In this document: positions 17,691-25,884 of the stretch, in pieces
Layout of the letters: every line of letters begins with the position of its first letter
How positions within the stretch are numbered: the stretch's first letter is position 1
NCBI RefSeq assembly: GCF_946404925.1
Contig: NZ_CAMJFM010000002.1
Span: 62,001-126,000, forward strand
Direction: 5' to 3'
DNA from: an uncultured Prevotella sp.
GTDB taxonomy: Bacteria > Bacteroidota > Bacteroidia > Bacteroidales > Bacteroidaceae
DNA length: 64,000 nucleotides
Made by a program: the position numbers and the translations under genes
Notes under the pieces: model-generated
Seen by the model: the letters and a program-made list of their open reading frames with translations, nothing else
Told to the model about the DNA's origin: nothing
The model's database searches: none

Positions 17691-19151
17691 ATGGCAAATC
17701 TCAAATCATTAGCAAAAGACACGGCCATCTATGGCCTCTCGAGTATCGTTGGCAGATTCCTGAACTATCTGCTGGTACCACTCTATACGCACTATATGCC
17801 CAAGGATTCGGGCGACTATGGCATCAGCACCAATGTTTATGCTTATACAGCGCTGATTCTGGTGATACTGACATTCGGCATGGAGACAACCCTGTTCCGA
17901 TATGCTAACGATGAGAGATGTAAACCGGATACCGTTTTCTCAACGGCCTTTGCTACTGTTGGTTCGCTAACGGCAGTATTCCTGCTGCTAGTATTCGGCT
18001 TTATCGGCACTATCAGTAATGCTTTGGGCTATGCCGAACATCCCGATTATCTGCTTATGATGGCTGTGGTTGTGGCGCTTGATGCTATCCAGGCCCTGCC
18101 TTTCAGCTATCTGAGATACCAGAAACGTCCCATCCGCTTTGCATCACTCAAGATGCTGTTCATCGTGATAAACATCGCCTTGAATGTCATCTACTTTGTA
18201 TTGTTGGGTAAGACATCAGTATTCTACGTATTCTTTATCAACCTGTTGTGTACGGGTCTCATCACCTTCTTCTTCCTGCCTGATTTGTTCCGCATCAAGT
18301 GGAAGTTCGATGGAAAACTGTTGCGCGAGATGTTCAGCTACTCGTGGCCCATATTGATCTTAGGTATTGCAGGTATTCTGAACCAGGTAGCTGATAAGAT
18401 TATCTTTCCGTTGGTTTATCCTGACGCGGCCGATGCCAACGTGCAGTTGGGGGTATATGGTTCGTGTGTAAAGATAGCGATGATTATGGCCATGATTACC
18501 CAGGCTTTCCGCTATGCTTACGAGCCCATCGTGTTTGCAAAGAGCAAGGATTCTGATAAGACCCAGTATTATGCTTCGGCCATGAAGTACTTTATTATCT
18601 TTACGCTTCTGGCCTTTCTCTGTGTGATGGGTTGGATGCCTGTATTAAAACTTATCATTGGTGCCGATTATCGCGAAGGACTGGGCGTTGTGCCTATCGT
18701 TATGATGGCCGAGATATTTATGGGTATCTATTTCAATCTGTCATTCTGGTATAAGTTGATTGATAAAACCATCTATGGCGCTTGGTTCTCGTTGGTTGGC
18801 TGCATTGTGCTTGTTGCCATCAATATCATCTTTATCCCTAAAATTGGCTATTGGGCTTGTGCTTGGGGAGGCCTTGCTGGCTATGGCACGGCTATGGTGC
18901 TGAGCTATATCGTAGGCCAGAAGAAGAATCCTATTCCATATCCTATGATGGATATCATTTACTATTTTATTGCTGCTATGACTCTCTTCGGCATGATGAA
19001 GTGGTTTGCCATCAAAACTGATTGGCCAGAGTGGGCATTGTTCATCATCAACAACTTCCTGATTTGTGGTTTTATCTACCGAATCATCAAGTGCGATATG
19101 CCATTGAGCAGCTTGCCCGTTATTGGAAAGAAATTCAAGAAAACTAGATAA
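17691..19151 (+). CDS. Polysaccharide flippase of the MATE/MOP superfamily (Wzx-like)
   Basis: A 486-residue membrane protein predicted to move lipid-linked oligosaccharides, for capsule, LPS or glycan, across the inner membrane. The start MANLKSLAKDTAIYGLSSIV is typical of this group, and about 14 hydrophobic segments follow (for example YTALILVILTFGMETTLF, ILILGIAGILNQVADKIIF, ALFIINNFLICGFIYRII). It sits 3 bases after the Spm-like gene and 3 bases before the S46 peptidase. No glycosyltransferases are nearby, so this is not a standard polysaccharide cluster; the substrate is unknown. Confidence 0.85.
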   Translation: MANLKSLAKDTAIYGLSSIVGRFLNYLLVPLYTHYMPKDSGDYGISTNVYAYTALILVILTFGMETTLFRYANDERCKPDTVFSTAFATVGSLTAVFLLLVFGFIGTISNALGYAEHPDYLLMMAVVVALDAIQALPFSYLRYQKRPIRFASLKMLFIVINIALNVIYFVLLGKTSVFYVFFINLLCTGLITFFFLPDLFRIKWKFDGKLLREMFSYSWPILILGIAGILNQVADKIIFPLVYPDAADANVQLGVYGSCVKIAMIMAMITQAFRYAYEPIVFAKSKDSDKTQYYASAMKYFIIFTLLAFLCVMGWMPVLKLIIGADYREGLGVVPIVMMAEIFMGIYFNLSFWYKLIDKTIYGAWFSLVGCIVLVAINIIFIPKIGYWACAWGGLAGYGTAMVLSYIVGQKKNPIPYPMMDIIYYFIAAMTLFGMMKWFAIKTDWPEWALFIINNFLICGFIYRIIKCDMPLSSLPVIGKKFKKTR

Positions 19152-19154
19152 GAT

Positions 19155-21278
19155 ATGAAGAAACTTTTTATTACTTTACTTGCCGCATGCACCCTTACAT
19201 CAGCTAAGGCCGATGAGGGAATGTGGACATTGTACAACCTGCCAAATGCCGTCTACGAGACCATGAAGCAGGAGAACTATCAGTTGCCATACGGTGCTCT
19301 GTACAATGGCGACGATGCCGTAAAGAACTGCGTGGTTAACTTTGGCGGCTATTGTTCTGGTGTTGTTGTATCGCCAGATGGACTTGTGTTTACCAACCAC
19401 CATTGCGGTTTCGAGGCTATCCGTAGTCACTCTACTGTTGAGCACGACTATATGTTGAACGGATTTGTGGCCAACTCGTACGAGGAGGAGCTGCCTAACA
19501 AGAATCTCTTTGTTAGTTTCATGATCGAACAGAAGGATATTACTGCCTATCTCGACTCGCTGGGACTCAACAAGCTGCCCGAATCTAAGCGTGCCGAGTT
19601 TGTAGATTCTATAGAGAATGTCATGTTGAAGGACATCCGCAAGCAAGACTCTACACTCCATATTACTATCCAGCCATTCTACGAGGGCAATCAGTATTAC
19701 CTTACTACTTATCGCGATTACGACGATGTTCGATTGGTGTTTGCCTTGCCTAAGTCAATGGGTAAGTTTGGTGGCGAGACCGATAACTGGATGTGGCCTC
19801 GTCAGACTTGCGATTTCTCAGTATTCCGCATCTATGTCGATCCCAAGACAGGTGGCCCGGCCAAGTATTCTAAGGATAATGTACCATATCACCCCAAGAA
19901 GTGGGCTCCTGTATCGTTGCAGGGTTATGTGCCAGGTTCGTTCTCAATGACCATTGGCTATCCTGGTTCTACCAGCCGCTATCTGTCGAGCTATGGTATC
20001 AAGGAACGTCGCGATGCCCAGAACGAGCCTATGTACAAGACTCGCGAGGTGAAGCAGAACATCATGATTCGCCACATGCGTGCTGATGAGGCTGTTCGTA
20101 TCAAGTACGACTCTAAATATGCCCAGAGCTCTAACTACTGGAAGAACTCTATCGGCATGAACAAGTGTATCGACTCTATCGGACTTATCAAGCAGAAGGC
20201 CGAGTTTGAGCAGAAGATACGTCAGTGGCAGGATTCTACCGGATTCCTTAAGGGGAAACTCGATTTCGAGCTACTGGAGCGCCTCTACGCCAAGCAGTTC
20301 AAGGCTGTTAAGGCATTTACCTACTTTAATGAGACCTTTGGCGGACGTAGCGCCGACGAGTTAACACGTCGTGCTTATCGTGCTCATAACGGATCTACAG
20401 TAAAGGGCGATGAGAACAAGCCAAAGAGTCAGTATATTGAGTTCGAAGATAATAGCAACAAGTGGGACGAAGCTACTGACAAGGAGATTCAGGCTGCAGC
20501 CATGAAGTTCTATCGTGAGCAGGTAGAAGAGAAATATCTGCCAGATTTCTATCAGATTGTAGACCGCGACTTTGGTGGCGATTACCAGAAGTATATAGAC
20601 TATCTTTACAAGAAGTCACAGCTGATGAAGAGCGGAAAGAAAATCTATATAAATAAGAAGAGTTTCAGTAAGGATCCTGGTGTAGCCTTTGGTGAGAGCC
20701 TCAACAACGTACTTTATAGTCTCGCAGATGAGGTAACTGCAGGCTACGATTCCATCGCTATTCAGGAGCGTTACCTCTGTGCCGCCAAGCTGCGTATGGA
20801 AGAGGATATGCCTAACTATAGCGATGCAAACTTCACCATGCGTTTGAGCTACGGTCAGGTGGGCGAGTACCTGCTGGCTGGCAAGCCTTCAGGTTACTAT
20901 ACAACTGCTGAGAGCATGGTTGAGAAGATGATTCTGGGTGAGAAGGGTGTTATCGACTACGAGACCGAGCCTATCATGAAGGAGTTGCTCTCGAAGAAGG
21001 ACTTTGGCAAGTATACCGATAAGACCACAGGCAAGATGCACCTCTGCTTCCTGTCGAACAACGATATTACTGGTGGTAACTCTGGTTCACCTATGTTTAA
21101 TGGCAAGGGCGAGCTGATTGGTCTGGCCTTCGATGGCAACTGGGACTCACTCAGCTCAGACATCTTCTTCGATAAGGAGCTGGCTCGCTGCATCGGAGTT
21201 GATATCCGCTATGTGCTCTATATGATGGAGACTTGGGGCAAAGCCGACCGTCTAATCAAAGAGATCGGCGCTAAGTGA
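19155..21278 (+). CDS. dpp7: S46 dipeptidyl-peptidase, DPP7-type
   Basis: A periplasmic serine peptidase that removes dipeptides from oligopeptides, feeding amino-acid use. At 707 residues it fits the S46 family. It has a signal peptide (MKKLFITLLAACTLTSAKA) and the catalytic histidine in VFTNHHCGFEA. The aspartate is probably in the region GGETDNWMWPRQTCDFSVFR, and the serine lies in GGNSGSPMFN. Just after, the segment LAFDGNWDSLSSDI has glycine where DPP11 enzymes have arginine (FDRNW). That glycine marks DPP7, which prefers hydrophobic P1 residues over Asp/Glu. It is the last gene of the Spm-flippase-peptidase operon. Confidence 0.9.
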   Translation: MKKLFITLLAACTLTSAKADEGMWTLYNLPNAVYETMKQENYQLPYGALYNGDDAVKNCVVNFGGYCSGVVVSPDGLVFTNHHCGFEAIRSHSTVEHDYMLNGFVANSYEEELPNKNLFVSFMIEQKDITAYLDSLGLNKLPESKRAEFVDSIENVMLKDIRKQDSTLHITIQPFYEGNQYYLTTYRDYDDVRLVFALPKSMGKFGGETDNWMWPRQTCDFSVFRIYVDPKTGGPAKYSKDNVPYHPKKWAPVSLQGYVPGSFSMTIGYPGSTSRYLSSYGIKERRDAQNEPMYKTREVKQNIMIRHMRADEAVRIKYDSKYAQSSNYWKNSIGMNKCIDSIGLIKQKAEFEQKIRQWQDSTGFLKGKLDFELLERLYAKQFKAVKAFTYFNETFGGRSADELTRRAYRAHNGSTVKGDENKPKSQYIEFEDNSNKWDEATDKEIQAAAMKFYREQVEEKYLPDFYQIVDRDFGGDYQKYIDYLYKKSQLMKSGKKIYINKKSFSKDPGVAFGESLNNVLYSLADEVTAGYDSIAIQERYLCAAKLRMEEDMPNYSDANFTMRLSYGQVGEYLLAGKPSGYYTTAESMVEKMILGEKGVIDYETEPIMKELLSKKDFGKYTDKTTGKMHLCFLSNNDITGGNSGSPMFNGKGELIGLAFDGNWDSLSSDIFFDKELARCIGVDIRYVLYMMETWGKADRLIKEIGAK

Positions 21279-21281
21279 TAT

Positions 21282-21381
21282 TAGGCACGGATTAACACGG
21301 CTTTTTATAAAAGACACGGCTACTACCCAATGGTAATAGCCGTGTTTTAAATATTATTTAAGCCGTGTCAATCCGTGCCTA
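21282..21381. repeat. 100-bp nested palindrome, copy 1
   Basis: The outer 21-base arms (21282-21302 and 21361-21381, one mismatch) enclose an inner hairpin (acacggctactacc 21314-21327 with ggtaatagccgtgt 21332-21345, one mismatch). The element fills the gap between the convergent dpp7 and deaD genes and resembles the element at 25782-25881 in length and layout. It could act as a two-way transcription terminator. Confidence 0.9.
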
Positions 21382-21386
21382 AAAAA

Positions 21387-23174
21387 TTATTTCTTCTTTT
21401 TACGAGGTTTGCGCATTGCCCAACCTTCTTCACTGAAGTCTGGCTCCTTCCCCTTCAGGTCTTTGGGTGCTTTGTTCATCAGCTCGCGCCAATTGTCCTT
21501 TTTAGGGCGACGCTGTTTTGATGGCTTCTTGCCCTCAGGTGCTTTTCCGCCTTCGTCGGCATCATTACAACGCACCGTACGGCCCTTATGTCTGATACCT
21601 GTCAGCTGAATCATCACCTTCTTGGCATCCTTCTCAGGCACCTCGAAATACGAGATGGTGTCCAGCAGGTCGATATGTCCCACCTCTTGGCGACCTCCAA
21701 CAAAGCGGTTTAGCGTCTGCATCAGCTCGCCTGGATAGAAACCGTCGCGTTTACCCAGGTTGATAAACAAGCGACGATAACCCTTCTGGGCCTTGTTCTG
21801 CAGTTTCTGCTTGTCGCTCTGGGGCTTCTTCTCCTTCTTGTCGGGCACAACTGCCTCAATCTCAGGCGCTTCGGCATAGTAAGCCAGGAACTTTCCAAAC
21901 TCTAGCGATACAATCTTCTTGATCAGTTCCTCCTTGTCGATATACTCGAAATAGCGATTGATATCCTGCATGAATGGAGCAATCTCCTCGTCGTCAACAT
22001 CCGTTTTTACGATTTGGTCCATCACCTTGTAGAGCTGCTTCTTGCAGATTTCCTCAGCTGATGGTATCTCTGCCTTCACAAACTCCTTGCAGATAATTTT
22101 TTCTATATTGCGAATCTTGAACTTCTCGCGACTATGTACGATAGATATTGATGTACCCTTCTTTCCTGCTCGTCCTGTACGACCAGAGCGATGGGTATAA
22201 CTCTCGATGTCATCAGGCAATCCGAAGTTGATGACGTGTGTCAGATCGTCTACATCCAGTCCGCGTGCAGCCACATCTGTTGCCACCAGCAACTGGGTCA
22301 GGTGGTTACGGAACTTCTGCATCGTAAGGTCGCGCTGTTGCTGACTCAGGTCGCCATGCAGCGACTCGGCGTTATAGCCGTCCTTGATGAGTTTATCGGC
22401 CACCTCCTGTGTCTCTACCTTGGTGCGACAGAAGATGATGGCAAATATACGTGGATAGTAATCTACAATACGCTTCAGCGCCAGATACTTATCCTTGGCG
22501 TTCACCATATAATAGATGTGGTTAACGCTCTCTGCGCCCTCGTTGCGGCTACCTACCACTATCTCCTCGTAGTCGTGCAGATATTTCTTAGCCACGCGCT
22601 CCACCTCTTTGCTCATGGTGGCCGAGAACATCAGCGTGTGATGATCTTCTGATAGCGACTCGAATATCTCGTTGATGCTATCCGAGAAGCCCATGTTCAG
22701 CATCTCGTCGGCCTCATCCAGCACGATATTCGTTACCTGCTCAAGTTTGGCATAGCCACGATGCATCAAGTCAACCAGTCGTCCTGGCGTGGCCACGATA
22801 ATCTCTACGCCCTTCTTCAGGGCTCTCATCTGTGGCTCTATCGCAGCGCCACCATAAACAGCTTCCACATGCACGCCGTCCATATATTTGGCAAAGTCGC
22901 GCAGGTCGTCGGCTATCTGCAAGCAGAGTTCACGTGTTGGCGATAGCACCAATGCCTGGGTCTCTCTGCGCGATGTATCTATGCGCTCCAGCAGGGGTAT
23001 GCCGAATGCGGCTGTTTTTCCTGTACCCGTCTGGGCCAGGGCTATCACATCTTTTTCGTTAGCCAGCAGATACGGTATCACCGCCTCCTGTACTGGCATG
23101 GGATGTACAAAACCTAACTCATCGATAGCTTTGCGTATCGATTCACAAACACCTAATTCTTCGAATGTCTTCAT
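21387..23174 (-). CDS. deaD: DEAD-box RNA helicase with C-terminal RNA-binding domain
   Basis: An ATP-dependent RNA helicase likely active in ribosome assembly, RNA decay or cold growth. The 595 residues show motif Q and I (AQTGTGKTAAFGIP), Ia (SPTRELCLQ), DEADEMLNMGF (motif II), MFSATM (III), FCRTK, ATDVAARGLDVDDL and HRSGRTGRAGKKG (VI). After residue 440 comes a DbpA-type RNA-binding domain (GYRRLFINLGKRDGFYPGEL to HKGRTVRCND) and a basic tail (QRRPKKDNWRE...RKPRKKKK). This is the DeaD/CsdA architecture. It starts 5 bases after the secreted flavodoxin gene; the pairing looks operonic though functionally odd. Confidence 0.93.
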   Translation of the reverse strand: MKTFEELGVCESIRKAIDELGFVHPMPVQEAVIPYLLANEKDVIALAQTGTGKTAAFGIPLLERIDTSRRETQALVLSPTRELCLQIADDLRDFAKYMDGVHVEAVYGGAAIEPQMRALKKGVEIIVATPGRLVDLMHRGYAKLEQVTNIVLDEADEMLNMGFSDSINEIFESLSEDHHTLMFSATMSKEVERVAKKYLHDYEEIVVGSRNEGAESVNHIYYMVNAKDKYLALKRIVDYYPRIFAIIFCRTKVETQEVADKLIKDGYNAESLHGDLSQQQRDLTMQKFRNHLTQLLVATDVAARGLDVDDLTHVINFGLPDDIESYTHRSGRTGRAGKKGTSISIVHSREKFKIRNIEKIICKEFVKAEIPSAEEICKKQLYKVMDQIVKTDVDDEEIAPFMQDINRYFEYIDKEELIKKIVSLEFGKFLAYYAEAPEIEAVVPDKKEKKPQSDKQKLQNKAQKGYRRLFINLGKRDGFYPGELMQTLNRFVGGRQEVGHIDLLDTISYFEVPEKDAKKVMIQLTGIRHKGRTVRCNDADEGGKAPEGKKPSKQRRPKKDNWRELMNKAPKDLKGKEPDFSEEGWAMRKPRKKKK

Positions 23175-23179
23175 TAATT

Positions 23180-23974
23180 TTATCTTACAACTTCAGTAAA
23201 TTCGGCCTTGGCGCCCTTCTCTACCGTCACGTAGATAGTCGAGGTTGCCTCTTTGCCGTCCATACCGCGACTCTTCACGCTGAACTCATAGTCAGTACCG
23301 TCTGCAGTCGCGCGTTTACCCACCGTCTCGGGGGTGCCTAAGGGGAACTGGTAGCTTGAGCAAGCCTCATCAAACAGCGCCTTCTCTGCAGCAGTCACGG
23401 GCTTCTGTTCTGAGTAGTCGGCCAACTTCTTTATGCTACCTTTCTTATATCCATTCTCTATCAAGAAGCGGTTCAGTTCCTTAGCAGCCTTAGCCACTCT
23501 GGCTGTACGTACGCCATAACCTTTCTTGATATTTGCTTTTGGCAGGGCCTTCTTCAAGTCGGCCGATGATGTGTTCAGTCCGCCGCTTCCAAAGGTGCAG
23601 AAAGGCACGATGGTCTTTCCTGCAAAGTCCTCTGCTTTTACGAGTGTAACCATCGGGTTGGCGTAAGTGCCAAACCAGATGGGGTATCCCAAGAAGATCA
23701 CGTCGTAATCGGCAATCTTCTTCTTGAGGGGCTTGATAGCAGGCCACTGGCCGCTCTCACGCTCCTTATTTCCACGCTGGATGGTTGCTTGAAAATCGCC
23801 TGTATAAGCCTCTACAGCCTCCACAGCCTCGATGTCAGCACCCAGTTGTTTCTGCAATTCCTCTGCTACGGTTTTGGTTGTACCATTCTCTGAATAGTAG
23901 AGTACAAGTGTCTTCTGTGCAAACCCTGTTGCAGCGCATGCACTCATTACCATTGATAAAAATAGTTTCTTCAT
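23180..23974 (-). CDS. Secreted flavodoxin-like protein
   Basis: A 264-residue flavodoxin-fold protein with an N-terminal signal peptide (MKKLFLSMVMSACAATGFAQ), so it is exported, unlike classical flavodoxins. The FMN phosphate loop is LYYSENGTTKTVAEEL. IFLGYPIWFGTYANPM and VPFCTFGSGGLNTSSADL are the typical isoalloxazine-side loops of the Flavodoxin_4 type. After about residue 175 it carries an extra region ending in a beta-rich stretch (TDYEFSVKSRGMDGKEATST). Exported flavodoxins of this kind may take part in periplasmic redox reactions; the partner is unknown. It has its own promoter and precedes deaD by 5 bases. Confidence 0.85.
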   Translation of the reverse strand: MKKLFLSMVMSACAATGFAQKTLVLYYSENGTTKTVAEELQKQLGADIEAVEAVEAYTGDFQATIQRGNKERESGQWPAIKPLKKKIADYDVIFLGYPIWFGTYANPMVTLVKAEDFAGKTIVPFCTFGSGGLNTSSADLKKALPKANIKKGYGVRTARVAKAAKELNRFLIENGYKKGSIKKLADYSEQKPVTAAEKALFDEACSSYQFPLGTPETVGKRATADGTDYEFSVKSRGMDGKEATSTIYVTVEKGAKAEFTEVVR

Positions 23975-24017
23975 AAGTTGTTATGTCTAAAAATTGTATA
24001 CCTATTCTATTTTGCTG

Positions 24018-24025
24018 CAAAGTTA
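24018..24025 (-). promoter_or_regulatory. -7 box for the flavodoxin-deaD unit
   Basis: Reverse-strand TAACTTTGC lies 44-51 bases before the ATG at 23974 and matches TAnnTTTG. No clear -33 TTTG is seen. Confidence 0.55.
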
Positions 24026-24095
24026 CAACTTTTTGCCGATACTAACAAGAAAATGAGTAAAATACATATTGATAATTGTTTGCTATTAAACCTCC

Positions 24096-24328
24096 TGACT
24101 TACCATATCCTTCTGGAACCTGTATAAATACAGGGGCTGTAGCATGGTAAGTCTTCGTTTAACACCTACCATAGACTTACCACAGACCTACCATTTATAG
24201 TTCAATTACCAGGGTAATGATATGGTATATCTATGGTAGGTCTATGGTAGGTCTCGCTTACAGACCTACCATTGTTAGACGCCTTTAAATAGAGACGTTT
24301 CGAGCGATTATGGTAGGTCAGTAGGTCT
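24096..24328. repeat. Array of 11-bp iterons (atggtaggtct) around a hairpin core
   Basis: About ten copies of an 11-base unit occur in both orientations. agacctaccat-type units lie head to tail at 24162, 24173 and 24184. atggtaggtct-type units lie at 24222, 24233 and 24244. Single copies lie at 24096, 24144, 24262 and 24310, with a last one at 24318. A core at about 24285-24309 (cctttaaatagagacgtttc then gag) resembles the core of the arrays flanking the VirE-like gene. The 11-base spacing puts the units on one DNA face. There is no gene inside. Confidence 0.85.
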
Positions 24329-24368
24329 AATTAATATTTTCTGAAAAATCTAATTAAGTTTCACCAGT

Positions 24369-24452
24369 CCTCAGTAAGGAGGACTCGAGTACTCTGCCTA
24401 AAGTACTGTAGTACTCCAGTTAAAGTACTGGAGTGCGGCTTAGGGCGTACTG
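24369..24452. repeat. Cluster of AGTACT palindromes
   Basis: The hexamer AGTACT occurs at 24388, 24402, 24410 and 24424, with a partial GTACT at 24447. A gtcctc/gaggac hairpin precedes it near 24367-24384. The cluster lies 66-130 bases upstream of the -7 box of the AlbA_2 gene, a suitable place for operator sites. Confidence 0.6.
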
Positions 24453-24517
24453 TGGGTTATACTAAAGGTAAATGTTGAAAAGATGTGTAAAAGTTCGCTT
24501 ATGTCCATTAGTTTTAG

Positions 24518-24525
24518 TACTTTTG
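24518..24525 (+). promoter_or_regulatory. -7 box for the AlbA_2 gene
   Basis: TACTTTTGC (TAnnTTTG) lies 20 bases before the GTG start at 24546. The 24330-24517 stretch upstream holds the AGTACT cluster and no gene. Confidence 0.6.
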
Positions 24526-24545
24526 CACTATAATTCGATAGTTAA

Positions 24546-25172
24546 GTGGACGACAAGCGATATATACAGAGCCTTATCAACGAGGGTGAGCATCAGCAGC
24601 AGGACTTTAAGTATCGTGTTTCCGATGCGATGAAGTTGGCCAAATCGGTATCGGCCTTTGCAAATACTGATGGCGGACGATTGTTGATTGGTGTTCGCGA
24701 CGATGGACACATGTCAGGCGTTCGCGATGAGGAGGAAATCTATATGATGCACCAAGCTGCTTATCGTTATTGCCGTCCGCAAGCCAGCATCAAGTTTGAT
24801 ACCTATCATGTCGAGGGTCGAACCATCGTTATTGCAACAGTTCCGCCATCAGATAAACGCCCCATCTGCGCCATAGATGATGAAGGGCGCCAGCGTGCCT
24901 ATATCCGCATTGCTGATGAAAACATAGTAGCTTCGCCCGTTCATCTGGCCATCTGGCGCGAAGCACAAAAGCCGCAAGGCACTATGATGACTTATACAGA
25001 TACTGTCCGTAAGCTCATCGATACCTTGCAGGATCAACAACTCACTCTCAACCAAGTGGTTCGCCTTTCCAAAATCCCTCGCCATAAGGTCATCACGCTT
25101 CTGGCGCGGCTCATCCGCTTCCACGTGGCTCAATGGGAATACGCCAATCAACAATTCCTTTTCAGAGTGTAA
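24546..25172 (+). CDS. AlbA_2 (Schlafen-type) putative DNA-binding protein
   Basis: A 208-residue protein whose first ~135 residues match the AlbA_2/'divergent AAA_4' domain: INEGEHQQQDFKYRVSDAMKLA, ANTDGGRLLIGVRDDG and RAYIRIADENIVAS. The C-terminal part (TVRKLIDTLQ...LNQVVRLSKIPRHKVITLL) looks like a winged helix-turn-helix. Related proteins are proposed nucleic-acid-binding regulators or nucleases. It starts at a GTG 20 bases after its promoter box. It sits directly downstream of the iteron array and AGTACT cluster, so it may bind one of them; that is inference. Confidence 0.8.
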   Translation: MDDKRYIQSLINEGEHQQQDFKYRVSDAMKLAKSVSAFANTDGGRLLIGVRDDGHMSGVRDEEEIYMMHQAAYRYCRPQASIKFDTYHVEGRTIVIATVPPSDKRPICAIDDEGRQRAYIRIADENIVASPVHLAIWREAQKPQGTMMTYTDTVRKLIDTLQDQQLTLNQVVRLSKIPRHKVITLLARLIRFHVAQWEYANQQFLFRV

Positions 25173-25231
25173 TTATAGTTAAACGCTCTGCTTTTTTGCG
25201 AGATAGGCATCCGTCTTATTGATAAAATTGT

Positions 25232-25239
25232 TATCTTTG
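25232..25239 (+). promoter_or_regulatory. -7 box eight bases before the LOG start codon
   Basis: TATCTTTGC ends eight bases before the ATG at 25248, implying a transcript with almost no leader. Confidence 0.6.
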
Positions 25240-25247
25240 CAATCAGT

Positions 25248-25778
25248 ATGAAGATATGTGTTTTTTGTTCTGCCAATGAGCAGATTGACCCAGAGTTCTT
25301 CGCCTTGACTGAAGAACTTGGCAAGTGGGCGGCTGAGAATGGGCACGCCATTGTGTATGGTGGTGTGAACCAGGGTTTGATGGAGTGTGTGGCTAAGTCG
25401 ACCAAAGAGGCTGGCGGACATACGATTGGTGTGGTGCCAACGAAGGTAGAGGAGACTGGTCGCACGAGTGATTACGTGGATGTGGAGATTCCTTGCGACA
25501 ACCTGACTGACCGTAAGCAGCTGATGATGGACCAGAGCGATGTGTTTATCGCCCTGCCAGGTGGTCTTGGAACGCTCGACGAGGTGTTTACCGTTGCTGC
25601 TTCGGCCACCATTGGCTATCACCACAAGCCCGTGATACTATATAATATGAAGGGATTCTGGAATCAGCTGATAGCGCTGCTTAACGGTCTGCAGGCCAAA
25701 GGGATGATTCGCGGAGAATGGCAGCAATACATAAAAAAGGCTGATTCCTTGGAAGAAATCAGCGAGCTTATTAAATAA
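25248..25778 (+). CDS. LOG-family phosphoribohydrolase (TIGR00730)
   Basis: A 176-residue Rossmann-fold enzyme of the 'lonely guy' family, which splits nucleoside 5'-monophosphates into base and ribose 5-phosphate. The hallmark PGGLGTLDE near residue 105 and the N-terminal ICVFCSAN and AIVYGGVNQGLM segments are present, as is the substrate-loop DRKQLMMDQSD. Such proteins were long mislabelled lysine decarboxylases. It has its own promoter and ends 3 bases before the second 100-bp palindromic element. The natural substrate in bacteria is usually AMP-type nucleotides, but this is not shown here. Confidence 0.9.
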   Translation: MKICVFCSANEQIDPEFFALTEELGKWAAENGHAIVYGGVNQGLMECVAKSTKEAGGHTIGVVPTKVEETGRTSDYVDVEIPCDNLTDRKQLMMDQSDVFIALPGGLGTLDEVFTVAASATIGYHHKPVILYNMKGFWNQLIALLNGLQAKGMIRGEWQQYIKKADSLEEISELIK

Positions 25779-25781
25779 ATT

Positions 25782-25881
25782 TAGGCACGGATTAACGCGG
25801 CTTAAATTATAATTTAAGACACGGCCTTCTATTCGACGAAAGCCGTGTCTTTTATTTAAAAGCCGCGTTAATCCGTGCCTA
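25782..25881. repeat. 100-bp nested palindrome, copy 2
   Basis: The outer arms of 21 bases (25782-25802, 25861-25881) are perfectly complementary. The inner arms aagacacggc (25816-25825) and gccgtgtctt (25842-25851) are also perfect. It sits between the convergent LOG and fprA genes, as copy 1 sits between dpp7 and deaD. Relative to copy 1, an A-T pair of the outer stem has become G-C on both sides, so the structure is conserved. Confidence 0.9.
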
Positions 25882-25884
25882 AAA

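Noticed and set aside
24096..24452. CRISPR-like array
   Set aside because: Units are 11 bases or shorter, tandem or inverted, with no spacers of 25-40 bases and no cas genes.
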